A stretch of DNA of 64,000 bases from Semisulcospira habei (taxonomy: Eukaryota > Mollusca > Gastropoda > Semisulcospiridae), in assembly GCA_036245525.1 (NCBI GenBank), contig BTPG01000008.1, positions 24,881,199 through 24,945,198 on the forward strand, read 5' to 3'. The notes under the pieces are model-generated. The model was not told the origin of the DNA. It was given only the letters and a program-made list of their open reading frames with translations, and did no database searches. Of this stretch, positions 1 through 11,900 are shown one piece after another; within the stretch, counting starts at the first letter, position 1, and every line of letters starts with the position of its first letter. Made by a program: the position numbers and the translations under genes.

Positions 1-112
1 AGTCGCCTCCCTGGTTGTGTAGGAACACAACAGGTTCTTAGGCTGAAATTGGTAAGCTAGGTGTATCTTCCTATTAGTAATGTCATCGGTAAGGGTTTTG
101 AGAAAGGTTTTG
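1..112. mobile_element. DIRS-like right terminal repeat fragment
   Basis: Resembles the reversed left end of the DIRS fragment at 19424 (GCCTCCCTGGTTGT, TTCTTAGGCTGAAAT) and ends in TGTCATCGGTAA followed by an A-rich run, as the right ends of the other DIRS copies do. The body would lie left of the window. Confidence 0.7.
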
Positions 113-874
113 AGAAAACAAACACAAACCCACAATAATGGTACAGCAACATTGAAACTTTGATAAAAACTATATATCTATAAAAAGACTTGAACTTAGT
201 ATGCATAGAGAGATCTTACCATCCGGTATCTTTGTACCATGTTTGGATTTGGAGTTGAAAATAGTATTCAAGGAGAAACAATGGACGGCAGTCACCCGAA
301 ACCAGACGCCAGACAAATGCTGAATGGCCCATTACATACTCACTTTGCTGTTGCACATGAGCCAAAAATCCCTGTCCCAGGAACATGCATGCAAAGTGGT
401 GTCAGTGAGAGGCATAGATCCTCAAGAGACCCCACAACCGTGGCGGCTCAAGAGGATCTATACCTCTTGCAGTTGGTTGGTGTTCCAACTTTATTCAGCA
501 CTAAATGGGTTAATCTGCAGGATAACCTTTAACCCTGTTCATCCTGATACACTTTTGCTTGAAATAAGCTTGACTATGATAGTTCAAGAGTGGTGCCAGA
601 ACAGGTTGGCACCTCAGGCCAAGCTATTTTTGGCACAGCCCTTAACTAAAATGGTGGATCTATCTCCTAATCTGCAAATATAGCTTTCATAGGACTATAA
701 GCAAAATTAAAAAATTCAGCATCTGGATGTAATGGGTTAATACAGTGTCAATAATTGAAAATACTAATGGTATTCAGTGTTAATATATAATGTATACAAG
801 TGGGCATGACGCAGGCAAAAACAGCAGAATGAATAACAAACACTTCTTCTGTATCTGTGTGCTGGTCTGTAATT

Positions 875-900
875 TTGGACCGTAGGGTTCCAGGCCGTAA
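875..900. repeat. Partial palindrome of the TTTTGGACC family
   Basis: ATTTTGGACCGTAGG followed shortly by GTAAAGTCCAAAAC forms an imperfect hairpin. The same TTTTGGACC...GGTCCAAAA core recurs at 9342, 52452 and 52965. Confidence 0.5.
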
Positions 901-939
901 AGTCCAAAACAACAGTCCCACACGCAACAAGTGACTTAC

Positions 940-1044
940 ATTGAGCATCTGCTGATTGATGTCTTGAACGGTCGTTTGCATGCCTGACAACAACTTCAGG
1001 TGGCGTACGGACTTGTCCATTAGTTGAACTTCCACGGTCAGATT
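940..1044 (-). CDS. KRIT1: KRIT1 exon, start of FERM F1 lobe
   Basis: A 105-bp exon with GCGACAG acceptor and AAT/GTAAGT donor. It encodes [18 protein letters not shown] and [10 protein letters not shown], aligning with KVRIYRMDGSYRSVELK and TTVQQIMEG. This is the last exon visible before the window edge. Confidence 0.85.
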
Positions 1045-4000
1045 CTGTCGCAAATGACAGGAAAGATGGAAAATAAGGAAAACAACATGTAGACTGGACA
1101 AAAAAGGTTCGCAAAGTAACATTGCAAACATATCTGTGACACCATTACACCGATTCACCTACAGTAATTCAATGGTAGTGCCAGATTAGCTTGGATCAGG
1201 CGCCAAGCTAATCTGGCACTACCATTGAATTGTGATTCCGTATTACAGTCCCATATTAAGTCAAAAACGCATACATCGAAAAACGCTCAAGTCGAACAAT
1301 ATTTCTTTTCCCGGCCAAAGCTGTTCTTTACTTACTTACTTACTTACGCCTGTCACCCCTACCCGGGTATAGGCCGTCGACGAGAGACCTCCAGCAACTC
1401 CTGTCCTGTGCTTCTCCTTCGATTCTACTCCAGGTGGTTCCCAGTTTCTTGATGTCTGCTTGGAGGTCTCAACGCCAGGAGTTTCTCGGCCTACCTCTTT
1501 TCCTCTTTCCCTGGGGGTTCCATGACAATGCCTGCCTAGTGATACTGGAAGCTGGCTTTCTCAGACTGTGACCGATCCATCCCCATCTTCTTCGCCCAAT
1601 TTCATTCTCTGATGTTATCTGCTCTGTTCTCTCCCAGAGTCTGACGTTGCTGATCTTCTCTGGCCAGTGGATTTTCAAAATTCTTCTAAGGCAACTGTTC
1701 ATGAAGGTCTGTACTCTGTTGACTGTGGTTTTTGTCAATCTCCAAGTCTCTGCTCCATATAGGAGAACTGCTTTTACATTGGAGTTGAAAATCCGACTTT
1801 GGTGTTTTGTGACAGCTCTCTGGAGCTCCACACTTTTTTCAACTGGAGAAAGGCTGCTCTGGCTTTACCGATTCGTGCTCTGACATCTGCATCAGTGCCG
1901 CCTTTTTTGTCTATGATGCTCCCGAGATAGGTGAAGGACTCCACCTCCTCCAACAGGGTGCCAGCAAGCAAGACTGGTTCTTCCCTGGTTGCGTTCAGCC
2001 TCATTGTCTTTGTTTTCTGTTTGTGAATGGTGAGGCCCACTTGGGACGAGATGTCAGCAAGCCTCGTGGTCTTGTCCTGCATTTGTTGATGAGTGTGGGA
2101 CAGTAATGCCAAGTCGTCTGCAAAATCGAGGTCATCAAGCTGTGTCCACAGTGTCCACTGTATTCCACTTCGTCTGTGCTCTGTGGTCATCTTCATGACC
2201 CAGTCTATGGCCAGTAGGAAGAGGAACGGAGACAGCAGACACCCCTGCCTGACACCGGTTCTGACCTGGAGCTCCCTGGTGAACTGCCCTTCGTGGATCA
2301 CGCGACATGTCATGCCATCGTAGCTGCTCTTGATCAGGCGGACGAGCTTTGTGGGTACACCGTAGTGTCGTAGGAGTTTCCACAGAGTCTCTCGGTCCAC
2401 ACTGTCAAATGCTTTCTCATAATCCACAAAGTTGACGTACAGCGGGGAGCTCCACTCCAGAGACTGTTCCACGATGATGCGGAGAGTGGCGATCTGGTAT
2501 GTACATGATCGGTTCTTCCTGAATCCTGCTTGCTGGTCTCTCAGCTGGGGATCAACGGAGCTCTTCATTCTCTCCAGGATGATCCTGTTGAAGACCTTTC
2601 CTGGTACTGACAGCAAGGTGATTCCTCTGTAGTTGGAACACTAGCTGAGGTCACCTTTCTTGGGAAGCTTGATTAGGTACCCCTCCTTCCAGTCAGCCGG
2701 CATCACCTCCTCTTCCCAGATCTTTCCAAACAGTGGGTACAGCATCTCCACTGTTGTCTCTAGGTTTGCTTTCAGAGACTCCGCTGGGATGCCATCTGGG
2801 CCTGCTGCTTTGCCGTTCTTCAAGAATGCCACTGCTCTTCTGATCTCTTCCCGGCTGGGTCTGTCACAGCTGATGGGTAGGTCGGTCTCTGCCGGCTGGA
2901 TGTCTGGGGGGTCGGGTGGGCTAGGTCTGTTCAGCAACTCTTCAAAATACTCGGCCCATCTGTCGAGTTGGTCTGCTCTGTCTGCAATAGGCTTGCCTTC
3001 TTTGTCTTTTACTGGTCTTTCTGTATGGCCATACTTGCCCGACAATCTTCTGGTAATGTCGTAGAGCTGTTTCATGTTGCCGCTGCCTGCTGCCTTTTCT
3101 GCCTCTGCTGCCAGGCTGTCTGTGTAGGCCCTCTTGTCTGCCCTGATACTACTCTTCACCTCGCGGTTGGTTTCCGAGTATTCCCCCTGTGCCCTTACTT
3201 TGGCTGCTCTCGTGCGACTAGTGTTGACAGCTGCTTTCTTCTGCTTCCTCACTTCTATCTTCTTCAAGGTCTGTGCCGACAGCCAGTCCTTGTGATGGTG
3301 TTTCCTGAACCCTACAGTGTCTTTGCAGGTTGAGTTCAGCGCCTCTCTAACTGCCTTCCACTGCTGCTCTGTGGTGACCGCCTCCTCTTCATTTACTAGC
3401 TCCTGTAGCGCTTGAAACCGGTTGGACAGCACCAGTTTGAACTCTTCTCTAACTCCAGTTTCTCTCAGGAGGCCTACATTATAGCGCTGTCTTCTTGTTG
3501 TCTCTGTGCGGATTTTCTTTAGCTTGAGCTTCATTCTTAAGGTAAGCAGATGGTGGTCGGAGGCGACATCTGCTCCCCTCCTCACTCGAACATCTTGAAG
3601 GGATCTTCTAAATTTCTTGCTAATGCAGATATGGTCTATTTGGTTCTCTGTTGTATGGTCAGGTGAGACCCAAGTTGCTTTGTGTATTCTTCTGTGTGGG
3701 AAGATGCTGCCTCCAATGACAAGTCGATTTAGAGCACAAAAGTCTACAAACCTCTCCCCGTTCTCACTCATCTCCGAGCCTAGTCCCTGTCTCCCCATCA
3801 CCTCTTCGTATCCGGTGTTGTCCTCCCCTATTTTGGCATTAAAATCGCCCATGACGATGGTGATGTCTCGCTCCGCACATTTGTCCAAGGCACTCTGGAG
3901 TCGGTCGTAGAACTCTTGTTTCTCTTCCTCGTCACTGTCATTAGTGGGCGCATAACACTGGATGACGTTCAGCTTGAGCTTTTTCTTGGTTCTAAAGGCT

Positions 4001-5946
4001 GCTGTGATAATTCTTGGCCCAAGAGGTTCCCAGCCCATCAGCGCTCTCTGTGCCACTGGTGACAGCATGAATGCTACACCTTCTGTATGTCCTCTTCATG
4101 ACCTGAATACAGAATCATCTCCCCACTTAACAGCCTTTTCTGGCCAGACTGGGTCCATTTGGCTTCACTGATACCTAGCAGGGAAAGGTTGTACTTTTGC
4201 ATTTCCGCTGCTATCTGGGCGGCTTTGCCGCTCTGGTACATGGTCTTGACGTTCCATGTGCCCATGGTTGTATCCCTGGATAGAGAGAGGCGGCTCGGTC
4301 CTGTGGCTTCCGAAGACTTCCGGCTTTCACCACAGGACGTCATAAGTCTTCTGGTAGAAGAACCTTCCTCCTCCAGGAAAGGAATTACTGTTAGTCTTTT
4401 CGTCGGCGTTTTTGTAGCTATTTCCTTTTTTGCAGGGTGGGGAAGCTACCCCCACGCCCAACCCCCTTACTAGGAGGACCAGGGGTTTTCTGTCGGGGTC
4501 ACCTTCCCTTAGACCATGTTGGTTCACGGCACCTTATTTCATTCGGTGCACCCCTCTCACGAGGGACCCCCTATCCACCACCCAGGGGACGCGCCTCAAC
4601 GCCATATGGTCCCAGCGCGAGGAAAGCTGTTCTTTCTATGACTAAATTTACAACGGATATATCTCAAATTCACATAAGTTGAAATTTTGTTAAGTCGAAT
4701 GTGTTCTCCTCTCAAAAGTCGGATAAGTAAAACCGCTTAAGTCAAACCAATGTTTCCCCTGCCCAAGGCTGCTCTTATAAGACCAATTTTCAAGCATATT
4801 TCTAAAACGTCCCAGTTTGAGTTAAACTCCTGATAAGGGGTTAATTAAACTCCTGATCGAATGCGTTTCTTGTTTTCCAAAATTGGACGAGTCTGGCCTT
4901 TTTTTCCATGGCCAAAGCTGCTCTTTAAGAGTTGCATACTGGTACGAAAATCCGTACCGGTATTTTAACGCTCAGCGTCACTAATCACATGAACACTAAC
5001 ACACACACACACTACTCACTCTCTCTTTCTTTCCTTAACGGAAATAAAATATCTGATGTGTCATTAGCAGCATCCGTTTAGTTAACTTTTTTATTTGCAT
5101 CACACACACACACATACACATAACACAACCAAAGTTACAAATTGCAGAGTTACAGATCCAATACAATATACTGATCTTGGTCTTGGCTGATCTTGGTGCC
5201 TGTTTTCAGCCAAGATCAGCGTGTATAGAGCTGTGGTCCTCACCACCCTGCTGTATGGTTCCGAGTCCTGGGCCCTCTACCGAAGCCAACTACGACTCCT
5301 CGAACGCTTCCACCAGCGCTGCCTGCGTACCATCCTGGGCATTCACTGGAGTGACTATGTCACCAACGTCGAGGTCCTTGAACAGGCTGAAACTGTGAGC
5401 ATCGAGGCTTTGCTGCTGCGGACACAGCTCCGCTGGGCGGGGCATGTCTCCAGGATGGAGGATCATCGCCTACCAAAGATCACCCTGTTCGGCGAGCTTG
5501 CTACTGGACACCGTGACAGAGGGGCACCAAAAAAGAGATACAAAGACTGTCTCAAGAAGTCACTTAGTGCCTGCCAAATCGACCACCACCAGTGGTCTTC
5601 GCTTGCTGCGGACCGTGACACCTGGCGCTCCACCATTTACAAGGCAGCTGTCTCCTTTGAGGACTCTCACAGAGCTAGCCTTAAGGACAAGCGGCTCAGG
5701 AGAAAAAACAGAGATGCCGCAGCTCAGAACCCTGGCCATACCTTCCCCTGCAGCCACTGCGGTCGAACCTGCCTGTCTCGGATTGGCCTCCGCAGCCACG
5801 AACAAGCCTGCATACGTCGTGGGCAACTCCTATAAAATCTTCGTTCGCGAAGTCAAGCCAAGCAAAAACAATATACTACACATAACTTTCAACCTTAAAA
5901 AAAAGAAGAAAAGACAATGTTTACTTATAATCTACAATATACTGAG

Positions 5947-5995
<49 letters not shown>

Positions 5996-8900
5996 AGAAA
6001 AGCAGTGATAAAATAATAAAATTACGAGGTAATTTCGGAATACAGAGACCAATGACGATTAAATATCTCTAATTTACCTTTCATTACGTATATATGTTTT
6101 TCTACAGAATAGCGGTATTTAAGCATCTGCTTAAAATGCACAATATTTGGAAAAATATTTTGCAGTCTTGATTTGTATATATGTGAAATTTTGCCAATAA
6201 CAGAATAAGGTCAAACACCTTATCTGTAACAATATTTTGCTGTCTACCAAAAAGTACAAATATCTCAGACAGGGAGAGAGTGGGAAAGTGATTATATGCA
6301 TCTTTTAACCAGTCGATTAGATCTGTCCAGAAGGACTGGACATGCCCACAGTTCCAGAAAAGGTGTGTTAAGGTTTCTTCCTCACTTCCACAAAAGGTAC
6401 AGACAGATGAATCTGACAATTTTCTCAAAAAAAGATATCTTTTCGTTGGAAGCATTCGGTGGATAAGTCTGTACTGAAGATCAGAAGTAGTTTTTATGGC
6501 CGTACAGAATATTTTCTCCCACTCTAAATGAGTTTTAAAGTGCTTGTTCCATTTTTCTACGCAGATGGGATTTGATCTTAGTTTGGTCAGCCGTTGATAA
6601 GGTCAGCCGTTGATAAGTAATCTTGCACCCTTGGCAGATAACTTTCCAAGCACAAGTGTCCGAGATGACTATTGAACTATCTGCGTCTATGTTGACACTT
6701 TTTTTGTATTCTCTAATTGCTCTAATAATTCCAGCATACGTCAGAAAGTGTGTGCTTATAAATTATCAGGATATTTTACCTTGAAGTCTTCAAAACTTAA
6801 AAGTTTCCGTAATTATCCATAAGATCTCTAACCTGATAGATCCCATTGCATACCCATTCGGGGACATGTACAATTTTTCTATCAAGCACAATATGTACAT
6901 TATAATGAATACATTCATTTGAAAAATCACTAAAACACTCTATCGTACACTTATTGTACACTTTTTTATAATATCTGAGAACATCAAACCAAAACTTGTC
7001 TGCACACTTTAACATCAGTATATTAGCAAACTCCCCTCCAAGCTGAAAAATGTTTACAAACCTAGGATATGACAAGAACAAAATCGTTTTCACAAGAGAG
7101 TCATTACAGTACAGTCTTCTCAGCCAGCTCACCTTCATAGATGAGAGGAATGAGTAAATATCCACCATTTTCAAACCACCTTGCTCAAAAGAGGAACAAG
7201 CTTGAGATTTGTTAACCTTTCCCCTTTTATTGTTCCACAGGAACGAGAAAAATAATTTATTTACTTCCATCAGAAAAGTGTCTGCTGGATCCGGAATATT
7301 AAGAAGTAAGTGTACAATTTTGGACAATGCAAGGGTTTTTAATAACAGTTACTTTTCCATAAGGTGTCAGGTCCCTTCTGGACCAGACTGAAATAATCTT
7401 CCTAATTTCTATTAATTTATTTTTGTAGTTTATTTCCACAATATCTTCAGTATTAGTAGAGAAGTTTACCGTTTATTTGAATTTTTCCTTGACCCAAACA
7501 ATTTATTTTAATTTTTCCTTGACCCAACCCATATAACATGCGTTTTGTCATAGTTTATTTTCAGCCCTGAAATAACAGCAAACCTTTCAAGGGTTTCTAT
7601 GCATTCACAAAAGGACTTTTCATCGTCATCCAAATACAAAGTGGTGTCGTCTGCAAACTGGGACAACAGAATATTGATATTTCCAATATTGATACCTTTA
7701 ATATTCTCATTTTTTCTAATCATAATGGACAGAACTTCTGCCACAATTAAGTACAAGTATGGCGATGCGGGGTCCCCTTGCCTGACTCCTCTGCCTACAC
7801 TGAACCATTTAGAGTATCGTCCATTTAAGGAGACACAAGCACTGATATCTGTGTAAAATGTTTTAATCCAGTGTTTGCTATTGGGACTGAAATTGAATAA
7901 ATCTAGTGCTTTAGCAATAAATGACGACACACTATCGAAGGCCTTCTCAAAGTCTATCAGGAGAAGAAGGCCCGGGATACGATGTTTCTCTGTTGCTACT
8001 AGCACATCGTATAATAATCTGATATTTTCTCCAATATAACGTCCTTTTAGGAAGCCTTTTTGATCATCATGTATGCGGCCAGGAAGGACAGACTTCAATC
8101 GTTCCGCTATGCAGGCAGAAGCAATCTTATATGACGTATTTAGTAATGTTATTGGTCTCCAGTTTTTAATGTATTTCTTAGCATCCGTTTAGTTTTGAAA
8201 GGACTGATTAGCATGAGGCTGTCATGTACCGTTGATTATATTTCCTTAACATTATTTTTTCCTTAACATTAATTTCCTTATACATCATTAATTATTCTCC
8301 TTAATGTCCTGAGCGGCAGGTGCTGAGAATGGCATGGTCTGTGACCGTGTTGACACCTTTACCTCAAAGATTCATTCTCTTTCTCTCTCTCACACACAAA
8401 ACTAAACAGTCAACCAGGGGACTGAAAATGGGTGGTCTGCTTAGACAGCTGGTGGTCGCATTCAGCCCCAATGCACCACAGCAAGACATGGATCGAGCTT
8501 GATAGTTCAAGGGTGGTACCAGAACAGCTTGGCACCCATAGGCACCAAGCTATTCTGGCACCACCCTTGAACTACCATGCTCAATCTGTCTCTAGAATTG
8601 CAATACAGTCCTTCAGAGGGCAACTTAAAAATTTGATTGATTGATTGTACATTGCTTAACGTTCCGACAGCAACAAGACTTTCTCAGGACGTGCCTGCAC
8701 TGCTTGTGAAAAAAAACAAAAAAACACAGAATATTGAATGTATGTTGCCAGCCGGTCCAATACGTTAAATAAACCTATGAGATGGGGCCTAAATAAAGCT
8801 AAGACCATTTAGCAACACACATCCAATATCAAGAGCTACAGGCAGTGCAGACAGTAGGGAGAGTTTAAAAAAGGAAAATACAGGTGAATGGACCAAAGGT

Positions 8901-11900
8901 AGACAGAAACACATGCCCCAGAATAGAGGGGAAAACCAACCCTGTGGGGCTGACCAGGGTGACCCAGAGAACTAAAAGGTAGTTAACCCCTGTTGGGGTT
9001 AAAAATTTGAAAATTTCGGTCCTGGGGTAGAATGTGTTATACAAATGGTCGCCTTGACAGGTTTGACTGTAACAACTGAAGCTTTCCACACAAAAGTACT
9101 CACAGGACGCAGTTGTGCTCCTTGGATGATGTTTGCAACTTGCTGGTGCTCAATATTTCTGCCAGGAAGTGAGGTGCAAATATCAAGGGCCCTCTTTCCT
9201 TCCTTGTCTCGAATAGACTACAAAGAAATACAGCATAATCATATCATTAACTCATTTGAGACGTGCTGCCTCCGGATAAGCAGTGTATTTGGAGGCGGCA
9301 TGTCTCAATTGAGTTAATAAGTAACTGTGTCCTGGTAGGCAATTTTGGACCATACAGTGATTCACAGTATGGTCCAAAATCACACATCATCAATTAAATG
9401 TACATTGCAACAGAGATTTTCACAAAAAGAAAATTTAAATTAAATCATTAACTGTGTGCAGACCTGTGATTTGCACCTTACAGCTTTCTGCTGTAAGTCA
9501 GCTGTACGATCCAAAATAGCAGAAAAGTACATAATCATGCATTACAATGCACAAATTCGGAAACTTAAATTGAAACAGGCTTTGAACAATGTTTGCATGC
9601 ATGCTTGCATGTGTACATAATTATGTGAGCACCTAATTGTGCGTGACAGATCATTGTTCACTGTGCTATGAATATGGTATGGGGACCAGGGTGGCTCAAG
9701 TGGTAAAGCATCCAATTCTTGATTGCAAAGACATGGGTTTGAACCCTGGTGGGGTCAAACTTTGCAAAGACCCTACTCGGAGCCCTGTCTATGAAATCAC
9801 CTTTGTCCTGGCAAAGACATAAGCATTAAAGCGATTCTCCCCAGGTTTAATCATCTCAACACAGTCGGAAAACTGTCTGCAACAGATACTGCTGACAGTA
9901 TTATGTATGGGTCCTTTGTGTACTAACTTAGAACTTTATGTTGTAAATACAATGCCAAATGTCGAAATTCATCGTTTGATGGGTGTGTTGTTTTTGTACC
10001 CGAGGGTGCAAATTATCGTCTGCATCGACCTCGTTTTGAATTTGTGCATATTAACTAGCCTACGTCACAAGGCAGAACCCGATCAATCGATACTGCAGAC
10101 GACGGAGGCGGTCATCGTTGTACGCGTCAGTGTAGACATGTACTGATGTTCTCCGGCATCCCTTTGACATAATTTTCCACGAGAATGTAAAATAAATTAT
10201 CCACTTATTCGCTATGCTGTCAAAATCAATGCGGGTTCCGCTTGACCTGCTGCCCTGAGTAATGGGCAAATCGTGCTGTGGGCGTGGCTTCAAGTTCTTC
10301 GACTCGGTCTCCGCGCCAAGCCGGCGACTTAGCCAGCGTCACGAAACAGAACGTGGTATTTCACCCACTTATACCCATTTCTGCATTGCAGTTTGACATC
10401 ACACACATCGAAGTCTACGTAACTGAAAGCATCTCTGGAAACGACAAATGCACCATCGCAGCAGAAACACTACATCTGTGAAGCGAGTGAATGAGAGCCC
10501 GCACAGACAAAAACGTGTCACGACCATCGATGTCAGCAGCCAGTGCCACAATTTTGACCGTAGTTGTCTGATCCTTGCAGCATAAAATCTGATGAACTAG
10601 CTCATAACTTCATGATAAAACACGTTTAAAAACTTGCAAAATGCATTTTTCTTTAAAAGGTATCTTTTTCGAAAAATACTTACCGATGACATGACCTTAT
10701 GGGAGGTGTCTACTACTTACGCAATTCTAGCCTAAGAGCTCGTTGTGTTACCACACAACCCGGGAGGCACTCGGGGAACCCCGAGGGGGCCGAGAGTTAT
10801 CTCCCGATACTCCCCATCCGGGACAGAGTACCCATAGTCCGTCAGTCAGGATACTTAGCTTACCAGCGGCAAGCGGGGCAGGTGGGAGGGTCATCCGAGT
10901 CATGTCATCGGTAAGTATTTTTCGAAAAAATACCTTTTAAAGAAAAATGCATTTGTTTCTTCAAAAACATTACCGATGACATGACCTTATGGGAGAATGG
11001 CGAATAGGAGGAGGGTGCCGCGCTCTAGCACACCTAAGGCCCCAAGGGCCGTCCTCCCAACCGCAAACTCCCGACGACTCTAGGTAGGTGTAAGCGCCGG
11101 CACTGAAGCGCCAGGAGGGAGGAGTGCCCCCCCGGGAGGTCCCCCACCAGAGCGAGTAGCCTCGCTAGGCTGACAGAACTCTGCGATCGAGAGCACCTGC
11201 CCACCAGCCCTCCAGTAGCCACGATGAGGACAGCCCAGTTCCTGACGGCTGTGGCGTTCGTGGCCCTGCACGTAGCTGATTGGACGTAATTAGCCTCTAA
11301 GCTCCCTGAGGGAGGGATCCTGGACTACGGATCGTATGACCGAGCGTAGTCAGGAAGATCGACTGCCCTGTAGCTTCAGAGCTGCCGGGCACGGCCAAGA
11401 AGCGTGCGCGTCCGCCCGGACAGCTATGTCGTCGTAGGTATACGTGAGGCAAGCTCAGGCTATCCTGCCTAGTCTCCTGGGGATAAGTCTACCAGCTGGG
11501 GTCAGCAGGGTCGGTAGGGGAGAGGTGACGGATGCCGTCCAAGAGCACAATGCCTCGCCAACGTCATCGTAGAGGCGTCAAGTTGGGGAAGCGGGCCATA
11601 GCGAGGCTTCGACTGCTGCCCACGCGAAGACTCCAGCGTTGAGGGTCTGTCGCAAACCGCCAAGGCGCAGGAGTAGGCGCTCCAGCAAGGCGGAACAGTG
11701 ACCATCGCGGCTGCATGAGGACCTAGTAGAATGCGGGAAGCAGTAGCGGGGGGTCCGTGGCGAGCTGAGGGGTAAGAGGTTCAGGACCGGTACCAGGGAA
11801 AGGGGTGACCAACAGGACGAGAGGAGGATCCTTCCCAGGCTAGGTCAGAGCGTTGGCATCTCGTCCAGGAGGGCTATACCCCACGAAGGCGCGGGGAAAG

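Larger units (their letters stand above)
5084..8179 (-). mobile_element. 5'-truncated Tx1-like LINE with nested LINE insertion
   Basis: Flanked by the 15-bp direct repeat AGCATCCGTTTAGTT at 5069-5083 and 8180-8194, taken as a target-site duplication. Its 3' end at the left reads AAATAAAAAAG on the minus strand, a poly(A)-like tail. The coding part occupies about 6100-8170; the 3' region carries a second LINE at 5173-5867. Confidence 0.8.

Noticed and set aside
9678..9755. Possible functional tRNA gene
   Set aside because: A- and B-box motifs are present but the acceptor stem does not pair and a SINE-like body follows; treated as a SINE head. The same applies to 17638 and 18516.
10899..10994. 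GTAAGT splice-donor-like motif in the internal complementary regions
   Set aside because: It lies on the strand opposite both KRIT1 and the DIRS genes and is explained by copying of the element ends.
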